Assembly: GCA_933228895.1 (NCBI GenBank)
Contig: OW121850.1
Coordinates: forward strand, 28,653,773-28,717,772
Source: Platycnemis pennipes
Lineage: Eukaryota; Arthropoda; Insecta; Odonata; Platycnemididae
Direction: 5' to 3'
DNA: 64,000 nucleotides
Shown: positions 54,050 to 64,000 of the stretch, in pieces
Layout: the number at the start of each line of letters is the position of its first letter
Numbering within the stretch: the first letter of the stretch is position 1
Translations under genes and position numbers: made by a program
The notes under the pieces: model-generated
What the model saw: only the letters and a program-made list of their open reading frames with translations
What the model was told of the DNA's origin: nothing
Database searches by the model: none

Positions 54050-56247
54050 TCGGGTAGCAACGTTGCCACATCCCATCCGCTTTTTACGCGAAAAATAGGA
54101 AAATCCTTAATTTCCATCGTAGAGCGTCAATCAAAAAACGTTTTTCGACATCTTGGAATGAACAATACGATGGAGAAGATAAATTGTTGGTACGTTCCAA
54201 AGTTTATAACTTCGAAAAACCATATCTATAGTCTGTGCGGCCTTAGATGGCAGTGACGCCATCAAAATTGATGACAACATGTCGATTTTCCCCCAATGAG
54301 AGAAGCTAAAAATCACACACGTTGCCAAGTTTTTGCCAACTTACGAGGTACAAAACAATTTACTGTCGCTACAGCGAATTACCATGCGGGAACTTCAAGT
54401 CGTTTGAAAGGAAATTATTTTCCATGGCACTGTAATGCATTATTAATGGTTTACAGCACAAGATTTTAGCTTCAACGGTAGACAATAATGTAATTGTCTC
54501 ACGTCTTGAAGGGATTCTTACCAAATACTCAACTACGTACTCTTATTACAACAACCACAACCCTCTCCCTGACTATTCCCACTTGCTATATGAATAAAGC
54601 CACTGTCTCTCCTTACAAATAATTATGCAGGTGCAGAAGCGACATCAAGCTTACTGAGGAAAGCAAGTAGATCAAAGCTATTATCCCACGAGACTGCCTA
54701 TGACAAGTTTATTGGCATTGAAAAACTGGCTTCAGGAAGTTAACACTGAAAAACCCACTGATACTGGATAACTTGCCCAAGATATTTAAATATACTGAAA
54801 TAAATGTGTTAAAACATAACGATAAATCTTGGTGCACCTACATCCATCTCTTTAGTTTGCCTTAGTCTATGCATCTTGTAATGATTCCCTCACTCACCAA
54901 TCTGATTCTACATTTTAAATTAATTTCCTCAGAAACTCTACGCTGAACTAAAGTCAAGGCTTCTACTTTGTATTAACACAGTTATTCCTCAGAAAATCAC
55001 GTTCACACTCGAGGCATTCTATTCATCATGGACATCAACCACATAGGAACTACTCATTTCTTACGATACGGCTTAAAAATTTACTTATGACACTGACTAT
55101 CATTTTATTTAGAAAAATAAATGCAATACCACAAAATCACCAAAACATTTATATCATTACAACAATGAGAATTTGATTTACACGGGAATTGTTTTTCCAG
55201 CAGCACTCATCTCACGGAAAACACCATGGTTTATGCTTATTCACTTATAATGAGGTGAACGAAGACTTATCACATTATCTTTGTAACTTTGGCTGCATTA
55301 GCTGCTCATTAATAAGTACCTATCAAATACAATGGTCTTGCAGGTTAATACAGGAAGGGTGTCTAAGTATAGCTCCGAAGGCGTTTAAAGTGCACTTCGA
55401 CAGCTTGCTCAGCCACCATTTTATCAATACTGAGTTTTTTTTTCACGGAAAATCGGTTGAAAAGGTAATAAAGTGATATCCCGTGGAAATAATTAAAATT
55501 TTATGGGGCATATGTCGAGATAAGGCAGAGATAATGCAGAAATATTGATTACAATCTAAACATTTTCGCAACAAATTTATGAGGTAGATTCTATTCTTCA
55601 GTGTCGCTAGACGAAACGGAAGAGTCGGTCCGTATATGCATGGGAGGAATATTTGGAATATTTTTATGCCCGCAGGGAAATCTGCCTAAAATGTACCAAT
55701 GTTAACTGAGTTCATTTTATTTATAGAGTAACTGAAAAGGAGAGACGAATTCAAAGTGGTACGCTGTAACATTCTACATTTATCTTTAAAAGAAATTTTT
55801 AATTTAATTAGGCACTTCCCAAAGAATGCTATAAATTATACATATGTTGTGAAAAAGCCTTTTATAAATCATTTAGGTCAACTAACTAAGCGACGTACGA
55901 GAAACCTTCATGTTGGACCATAACATATGAAGACATGTAGTTTGACGTCGCTATGCTCTATGCTGATATAAGTTATCTACCATTCATTGATCATGTAAAC
56001 CTAGAGTTTTGAAAGCAATTTAAATAAATTTCACCGTTATAGTGTCCATCAAAAAAAAATCTTTATTACATGGATGTCAATTCCACCAGGTCACTGCCTT
56101 TACGGCAACCGATTTGACAAAACTTGGTAAAACATCATTACTTAATAAGAAAATGAAAATCCCGAAACCGTTTAGTAATACTTGCAACCGTGTATGAGAA
56201 ATTGCAACGTTGCAATATCGAATTTTACAAAAGTGGCTACACATTTG
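54050..56247. other. Spacer between duplication copies, nothing recognised
   Basis: AT-rich, with only short ORFs. It belongs to the copy-1 unit; the corresponding stretch of copy 2 is beyond the window. Confidence 0.4.
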
Positions 56248-56546
56248 CAGTATGCCATGTGAATGCGGGCTATTCCAGATAGGGTAAACGGGTCGGACAA
56301 TTGAAAAGCGCCTGAAAAAAAAACCAAAGGTGCATCAGGCTCAACCATCCATAGAGGTTGGCTGATGCCAAGCACAGTCTCGAAAAAGACCACAGAATTC
56401 ACTTCGCTAAAACCAAAATTTTGTGCCGCTTAAATAACTTTTGTTACCACGCAACTATTAAATGTAGATATAAAATTCAGAAATGTTATAAAACTAATGG
56501 AGACCTATACAAATCAGGAGCCCATTTTGTAAAAATCAGTCGATGA
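56248..56546 (+). pseudogene. Penelope-like element remnant, GIY-YIG part, copy 2
   Basis: Same remnant as 38354-38700, without the 30-bp insertion. ADAKHSLEKDHRIHFAKTKI (56361 onward) follows the AEHSxxxxHxIxFxxTxIL pattern. Sequence left of 56248 does not continue the Penelope remnant, which fixes the duplication breakpoint. Confidence 0.6.
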
Positions 56547-57291
56547 ACAAGAAATATATTGCAACGCATGCATCCAAAATTAGCATGTATCCATCGGCCT
56601 ACATTTACATTCATTACTTCTCCCTTTCCAGATGAGAACTAAACTAAAAATTATTGAAAATAACGTAATATAATACGATTACAAGTGTATGACTCTAAAC
56701 ATCCCATATAACACCGCATGAATTTTTGAAATTGCAATGTATTAGAAATGTTACATCTGCCGACCTTTTCTTTCCACTTGCTCTTTCTTTTGCCCATTTT
56801 TAAAAGAATGAGAAGTCGCAGACGCCGAAAATATTGAGTGACAGAGCAGAAAGATGCTGGTCTTAAATTTGTGGCTTTGAGTTGTCGGCGCTGAGAAAAA
56901 GGTTAAGGGGTACTTTATTAAATCATCAAACTTTCGGAGAGCAAAATTCAATCGGAGAAATTTTAGAGGGATACCAACGAATACTGAGTGCTGAGACATA
57001 TCTGAACATGCAAAATAATGAACAGGGACGGATGCTAAGTAATCCTGGGATATTAGATGAGGTGAATAATGATTTTGGATAACATTAGGGGAGGTGGAAA
57101 ATGTACAAATTGAAAAAGAGAAAACACGGTACAGAAAACATGTACGAAGGACGCTGATGTGCTTTTTAATGCAAAGTGAAATCGTATAAGCTTTTTCAGG
57201 GAATCTGCTTATGGTGGCGAGCCTAGTTTCAAGCCCACCCAAGGTAATGAATATCGAGATTGCCTTTCTCTGTCTTTCCCTAACGGACAGA

Positions 57292-57320
57292 CCTTAGGTG
57301 TCCCCAACGGACACCTAAGG
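57292..57320. repeat. 12-bp perfect hairpin, copy 2
   Basis: Identical to the hairpin at 39440-39468. Confidence 0.85.
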
Positions 57321-60300
57321 CCTCTCCCCGACCCGGTGCCGATGTACCACAGATTTCTCCATTCCACCAGGTGTCTCTTTTTCGTATGTGCATCCGACAG
57401 CATTGTGTTCCAGACTGCGTGCGCGATGGTTCACGGTAAAAAAACGCGCGTCACAATAATTCGTCCGCGCTGAGCACACTGGATATCCTCAAATTACGAC
57501 ATTTTCGGTGCAGCAACAAAGAAATGCACAAAAAAATAACTGGAACCTTATCTTATCTTCAGTGTATTGCAGCACAGAAAAATCTGTCCGTTGAACTTGA
57601 GAATAAGATAAGATGCTTTTATGTAAATAAGATAAGAGGCTTTTATGTAAATAAGATAAGATGCTTTTCTGCTAAAATTAAGAAATGATTCAAAGCAAGA
57701 TTCTGAGATATGAATGCTATATGGCGTCGCGAGGAGTAAATGTATGCTTTATAAAGATATTATGATAATTAAATGATTTATGGAACCAAACATATCCCTT
57801 CCTTTAACAGGATATCCAATAGGTTCGTCCCCTACGATATTTTACGTCGTGAAATGTAAAAAGTAGGCTTGATTAAGACATCATGGTTATCGCATGACTT
57901 ATGGGCGAATAGAAATTTTCCTTCTGTTGATTGGATATCTTTAATGTTCTCTACGCCTATCTCTGATTTTAACGTATTTGTTTTCATCTTAAGTGGGTGG
58001 GGTTCCCAAGCTGAAGTACTGATATTTTATTTGGAAGTGACGCAGAGAGGATATCGTGGCTTAATGTGGATGATGTGGAGGCAATGGGACAAAAAATGCT
58101 ATATATATCCACAGCAACATAGATCACTTCCCTTTACAGACCTGGAAGAAGAGATATTCCGAATGTGCTTTGAGAACGACGGGCGACTGTTTCAGTTCAT
58201 CACAACGTGTGTCCACCACACGAAGGAAATTTCCGGACGACTTGCCCGGAATCGTAAGGACTGAAAAGCAAGGATCATAAAAAAATATATCAATTCATCA
58301 ATACTCAAGGTAGGTTGGGAGATAAAGGGATTTAAGTAGACATGACCGTATTTGTAAATAAACTCAGTTTATGCATAGCAAAAATTGTACACCAGTCGTA
58401 AAATTGCCAGACAGATTCTAACGAACAAGCGCCACACAGTAAATCGTGTTTATCAATCCGCAGTAACACACAAGTAGGAACCACAGAAACGGTAAAAAAT
58501 GAGATAAGGTTCATCATCACCTCAAGTCATCAATTCTTAGTTTAGTTTGACACAGTCTTCTCTGGATCCTTCTATCTGCTTATTTCTTTGTATTTACGTT
58601 TTCCTTCTTTTACACATCCTTAACTTTTTACTCCCTGCATCTTATACGAGTTCTTTCTTTTCCATTTATCATTCACTTTTGAAATATATTCTCTTCGATT
58701 TTCTTCAACTGGTCATGATATTTCAAGATGTTGAAAACTAGCTTATCCCATCCTTTTTAATTTTTCAGATTTTCCTTTCCTTGCACTCCGCTCAGGACAT
58801 TTTTCTTCGTCATCCGGCTGAATCATTTTACCATCATTATTATTCTGAAGCTCCACATTTGCTTCCATCCTTGATTTATCGGGTGGTCTCCTCGTATACA
58901 TTTCACTGCCAGAAAAAGGTACTCTCCAGTTATAACGTCTTATGCAGTGATAAGGGCTATTGATCAGTTTAAACCAAGAGTTACCCACAGTTAAAAGTGC
59001 AGCGAAGCTCAAATTTATGTCCACCCCTAAAAAGTTCTTCTTTCATGGCCTCATTTGCATAGATTGTTCGGAGAACATCGCCTCGACCCATTGCTACAGG
59101 AGGGACGCATTCGAATCACCTTCCCACCGGAACTCCCTGCACCGCTATAATCGACAGGAAAGAGCCGATCTACTGTGAGGGATTATTTTGCTCTACAAGG
59201 TTCCCTTGATTAACCTATAGAGCATCTGGCTAAAGCCATCAATGACAGTGAGATAAAACAAAATTTTATCAAGTTTTATTGATTCCTTACTTTTTGATGC
59301 GAACCAAATTGTGTTCTAGAATAAAACCGTGATTTAGTTAACCCTCGATAATTTGATAGTTTTGCTAATTTGTCTACCGAGGGAGCTAAAACACAAGTAA
59401 GTATTTCAGGACGGTACCAACCCACTTTCCATCCTTCTGGATTTATTTTTTGGTACATTGTAGTACATAAGATCCCTTTTGAGTAGATATTTACACCCTA
59501 AAAATCCAAGGATTGCAATTTACATCCGAATACCTAAGTGGAGGGTTCCGGGTTCAAGACCCGATCAAGGTAGATTTTTTCTTTTTGGAAATTCTCGCAT
59601 TAACTTCCAAATTTTAACATGTAAATACGTATTACACAATTTTTGCAAGCATTCATTCTTCCCCTTCTAAAATATACTAAAATTATTTATGGTGCACTTA
59701 TGCTTTCTAATAATTATGCAAAATTTTGAGCCCTCTAGTAGGCATTGATATTTTCAATTTTCAGCTTTTGATATTAAATTGATTTGATACAAATAATAAA
59801 AAAAAATATTCGCATAATAACAAAATATTTCTACAAAAATGTTGGAATTATGCATATATTCAGACTCCCTGTAAACCATTATAAAAATCTTCCATAGACA
59901 ATGATAAGTCATGTTAATAAGTACCTACTTTTCCTAATCGCCTTAAACACTAATTCTAATTCCACCCTTAAATTCCACCCACCAGAATGTAATTTCGTCC
60001 ACAGAGACATTAACCGATATCCATGTACCACCATTAAATGCCACCCACCAGAATGTAATTTCGTCCACAGAGACATTAACCGATATCCATGTACTCGATA
60101 CTGATAATGAATCCGATCGTTGGTTAAACTCATCTCTTTACCTGAGTTTCCCGGATCGAAGTCTTTACTGCGCCCCAAATCAAGCTGTCCAATAAAGTTG
60201 AGATTACTATTTTTTCCCCAAACTGGAGTATTTCTTTGAGAACTCTTTCTCTCCCACTTTTCCAGCGCTTGCAGCTTCAAAACATCTAGTTAGGAGTTGT

Positions 60301-60992
60301 TGCAGGGAGAATCTCCCGAATGTCTTTCACCTCATCTTTTCGACGCCACCTCGACATGGTGCTAGGAAATCAAAGGAAGAATTTACTTGTACTTCGTTGC
60401 TTCTCTGCATTTACTGACCTCCGGAATAAATTTTATTTTATTAAAAAATAACTGTATCGCAGTTGAGGGACCCTTTCTTTATTCCACGAGTATTCTACCA
60501 AGCTGTTTAGTACTATGCGTAGGGAGTCTTCACTTTTGGTCTTATCAGGTCCCACAAATTCGATATAGGGCCATTGTAAAGAAGAGAATCATCATTTTCC
60601 GTACCCACTTCACGTAAATCTTTTATCAAAACATTTTTCACAAATGTTCTCTGAGAACACATTTGCTTGTAAAACACTATATTTCACTGTACATCAATGC
60701 ATACACTATTTCTAAGAATCATGATATGTATGCATTAATATAATTATAATTTATAAATACATGTTTATACAAAATATCATGGTTGTAAAGCTTCAATGTG
60801 TCGAAAAAGCGGATCGAGGTAAATGAGTAGCAGGTTGCTGACATCATATTTTGCGTGACGTATCATCGGAGCGATCAAAAAAATAAAATACAACTCTGAA
60901 CAGGAATTTTCTTAATTTAATACAATTTATAAATTTGTCTCTCTGAGGTAGAAATATTTAATCTCTGTTTTCCCAACTTCTCACATTTGCAG

Positions 60993-61094
60993 GAGTGATA
61001 ACAATGGAAGCATCTCCCAGTTTGATAGTCATCTTCATTCTCGCGCTGACAGTGAGCCCGAAAAACGGAACAGTCATCGTAAAATCAGAAGATG
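60993..61094 (+). CDS. Signal-peptide exon of the second EGF-like gene copy
   Basis: Acceptor CTCACATTTGCAG; ATG at 61004; MEASPSLIVIFILALT then VSPKNGTVIVKSEDG. Same acceptor and donor sites as 43008-43109. The later exons should be to the right of the window, near 64800 if the spacing is kept. Whether this copy is functional cannot be judged here. Confidence 0.55.
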
Positions 61095-61729
61095 GTGCGA
61101 ATCATTTCCAATTTTTTTCTAATTTTTCATTTTGGAAATGGCGAAATGGGTACATGGTAATTTCCTTCCCATGCAAAAAAGACAAAGCTACGAATTTAAT
61201 TTCCAAAATATGGTAATATTATCCTGAAGCTCTTGCAATCCATTATAAATATATTTTGAAAGTATTCGAGGTTTGTTCTTTTCCCTTTGTATCTACTGCA
61301 TCTCTTCCTCAAAGACCATACCTTGTTGTGGTAGGATTGGGTCTAGCGGGTTCTCGTGACTCGCTGCACTATTGGGCCGATGTATGTAATCCTGGAAGAA
61401 ATATTCGGAAACGTTAAGGGAAGGAAGTACCTAAAATCTAGGTATCTAATAGTTGTGGGGGTCGTAGTCGTGGAAAGGATGGAAAAGAGGAAAAAGAGCA
61501 GAGTACGGGCGGGATGTAAAAAATGAGCACGGCAAGATGGCAGTGAAGATCCGTCGGGAGAATTAGTTAATTAGTTCGTTATCAAAACACAATGTTTAAC
61601 AATCCATTCTTGATTCAAGTACACATGGAAAATTCAGTGGGACACAGGGAGATACGAAATAGATTAATCATGGTTATGCAAAGACATAGAAACGGGATAT
61701 AAGAGGGGGTAGTTGGGTGTGAGGATTTT

Positions 61730-62960
61730 GTAAAAACTGTACTGTTACCTATACTGAAAAAATAGTGAAAAAAAGATTGAAATGACTATACGACAGCAAG
61801 TTTGATCTCTCATACGGCAAATTCCGTGCTTACAATCCTCAGGAGAAGGATGGAGAAAAGAACAAACGAATTTCTTGTTGAGGATCATTTTGGGTTTCGC
61901 AAGGACAGGGACACCTGGGATGCGATTGCAGTGATGAGAACACTGGTGGATAGGAATGTAGAATAAAACCAGGATGTGTTCGCGTGATTTGTTTATTTCA
62001 AACAGGTGTTTGATGGAGCTAGGTGGGAAATTTAATGGGAGTTCGTGGAAGTAAGGAGTAGGCAGGAGAGACGGGACACTGAGGTGGAATTTATACCTGA
62101 CACAGAAGGAGCAAGTAAGAGCAGCTGATGGAGAATCGCAGTGGGTGGTTGTAGAGAAGAGGGTTAGACAAGGCAGTCCATTATCCTCAGTACCTTTTAC
62201 CGTATGATCGGAGGAAATGGTGGAAGGGGCTTGGGATGTGGTCCAAGCAGGGATAAAGGCTGAGGGATAATTATTAAAATCAGTGTTGTTCGCCGACGGC
62301 CAAGTGCTAGTCAGCCAGTCAGCCCAGAGCTAACAAAATTTACTACCTCCTTTACAAAGACAGTGCAAAAGACACGGTAAGAAGATAAATCACAATTAAA
62401 CGAAAGTAACGTGATTTTCAAGATCAAAAAGGACCAGTTGAAATAGAAAAATATGAGGGCAGAAATAAAAGAAAGTGCAGCATTGTAGCTATTTAGGTGG
62501 TGTGCTGGATGAAAATGGGTGTAGCAGCATTGATGTGAGAAGGAGAATCGCATTGGCAAAAGCTCGTAGTCGTTTACTAATTGCAGGGGCAATAATTACG
62601 GAAGTAAATAAAGACTAGTTTCATTTGGAGGGTGAAAATATTAGTCGCGGAAATATGGGCTTTAAGGGAAGAAGATGAAAATGGACTTAGGACATATGAG
62701 GTGTGAGTGTGGAGAAGAATGGAGAAAGTGAAGTGGTTCAAACCGCGAAATAATAATGGAATACTAGAATTGGTAGGAGAGGAAAGAAATTTACTTAATA
62801 AAATCAAGAGAAGGCTAAAATGTGGACGAAGGTAATAAAGGATGATGGTGTTCGACAAGTCACGATAAAGGGAATAATTCTTAGTAAGTGAAAACGAAAT
62901 GAAACATGTCTTTATTAAATCTACGAATTGAGGACTCAAAGTCCTCTCTTACAAGTGGGG
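61730..62960 (+). pseudogene. LINE remnant in copy 2
   Basis: Counterpart of 43740-44990 (EDHFGFRKDRDTWDAI and following blocks), equally interrupted; it was present before the duplication. Confidence 0.75.
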
Positions 62961-63654
62961 AAGAGGGAGGAGAAGAACGAGCAATTTGGATATATGATGG
63001 GAGAGAGGAGAAGCGAGTGGTTGAAGGGGGACAGCGTGTAAAATATAGGAATCGTGGGAAGAATTGAATGTCCACTTACAATTATCTTTTTCTAATTTAA
63101 GCGGTAGACCTTGATAATGATATAAATTGTGTCGAAATCATTCTTGATTACATTAAAACAGTGTGGAACGTCTAGAATTTTAATTTACATGCTGTCAATT
63201 CAAGAAAATTAAGCCTGATAATGAAATCGTACTCATACGGGTTATTCTTATTGGCGACCAATTCCCAGATATAATTTCCTTGTTTCAAAATTAGGAAAAA
63301 AAACTTATTTCAAAATATAAGTCCCAGAAAGTTCCCAAGTTCCGCAAAATAACATATCGTGTATGCAAGGAATTACGTTCGGAAAAACCTACTCAAATTA
63401 AAATTTAACAAATCCTGTAGAGAACATGGTGTCTATTAACAGGGAAATTTCGAGTGTCACCCATATTTTCCAAAGTTAGGAGGAAACGAAAAATGGAGTT
63501 ATTTCCTATTCTTTTTTTGTTTCATTATTAATTATGTTATTTTTGTCTTCTCTTTTACGAAGTTGGGGTGTAACTACTCACTCATGACAAACCAAACCCC
63601 TTCCAAGTGGCTCCAATAGGAAGCGATATGAATTGTTTCAATATAAATAGGATA

Positions 63655-64000
63655 AGTGAATAGAAGTTCTGTTACCCAGGAAGCCGAGTAACCAGCGATG
63701 GACGAAGTAAAACAGAGATTGCCAATAGAATTGCCTAAGCGAAAAGGGCATTTTACCACGAGAAGATTCTGCTTACAGCTGCAAGTACAAGCGTGAAAGT
63801 GAGGAAACATTTCATTAGAACATACATCTGGAACATTCTACTATATGACAGCGAAGCATGGACAATAACAGCAGCAGATAAGTCCAGGCTGGAAGCATTT
63901 GAAATGTGGTGCTACCGAAGAAAGATGAAGATAAAATGGATCGATCGAGTGACAAACGAAGAAGTGTTAAGAAAAGTGGGAGAGAAGAGATGTCTACTGA
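63655..64000 (+). mobile_element. RTE-like LINE in copy 2, cut by the window edge
   Basis: Counterpart of 45660-46020: SRVTSDGRSKTEIANRIA, then ETWTITAAxKSRLEAFEMWC-type frame. Continues past 64000. Confidence 0.8.

Larger units (their letters stand above)
56248..64000 (+). repeat. Tandem duplication, copy 2 (runs past the window edge)
   Basis: Colinear with 38354-46020. Copy-2-specific changes include a tandem triplication around 57600-57670 (AATAAGATAAGATGCTTTTA units) and a 63-bp tandem duplication at about 59966-60091 (GAATGTAATTTCGTCCACAG twice). It lacks the 30-bp insertion at 38396. Confidence 0.95.

Noticed and set aside
56751..57242. 163-residue minus-strand ORF in copy 2
   Set aside because: The counterpart in copy 1 (38888-39390) is broken into two frames, and differences between copies show no codon-position bias that I can see.
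57869..58264. 131-residue plus-strand ORF with an EEEIFRMCF segment
   Set aside because: Copy 1 has a TGA and changes spread evenly over codon positions, so it does not look like coding sequence.

Overview
The window is AT-rich, intron-rich DNA packed with transposons, from an animal and almost certainly an arthropod, probably an insect. Evidence: GT-AG introns with arthropod-style pyrimidine tracts, many nested LINE, SINE, Penelope, hAT, Transib and Harbinger remnants, and no compact ORFs. I could not name the species. Nearly all longer ORFs are chance, antisense or transposon-derived; the real genes are in short exons and were found from splice sites, reading phase and cysteine patterns.

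Left part, 426-28567, minus strand: one large gene spread over 28 kb. Its exons encode a signal peptide, two kringle domains, two domains resembling the farnesoic-acid-O-methyltransferase-like (Methyltransf_FA) fold, a third kringle and the first half of a fourth. The gene runs off the left edge. Eleven exons join in perfect phase (2103 nt, 701 codons). A twelfth candidate exon at 17544-17637 is out of frame and sits next to a large foldback hairpin. The introns hold tRNA-derived and 5S-derived SINEs, truncated LINEs and small inverted-repeat elements.

Middle, 28568-38350: a small two-exon minus-strand gene (111 residues, family not recognised) at 30002-30575. Its start codon lies 18 bp from a 4.76-kb Transib-like element (30594-35357). 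That element holds a GC-rich inverted-repeat element (30948-32715), which in turn holds a palindromic hAT-like element (31289-31811). A broken LINE follows.

Right part, 38354-64000, plus strand: a tandem duplication with a period of about 17.9 kb. Each copy carries a signal-peptide exon (43019 and 61004). The first copy continues into three six-cysteine EGF/EB-like exons, giving a predicted secreted protein of 169 residues that ends at 52215. The second copy is cut off by the window edge. A PIF/Harbinger remnant with divergent transposase-like and MADF-like fragments lies between the copies.

The most notable pattern is a set of at least four, probably five, non-autonomous elements built alike: inverted termini beginning CCC, apparent 2-bp target duplications, and subterminal arrays of a short motif that differs from element to element. 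Both host genes appear to encode secreted, disulfide-rich proteins; nothing in the sequence links them functionally.
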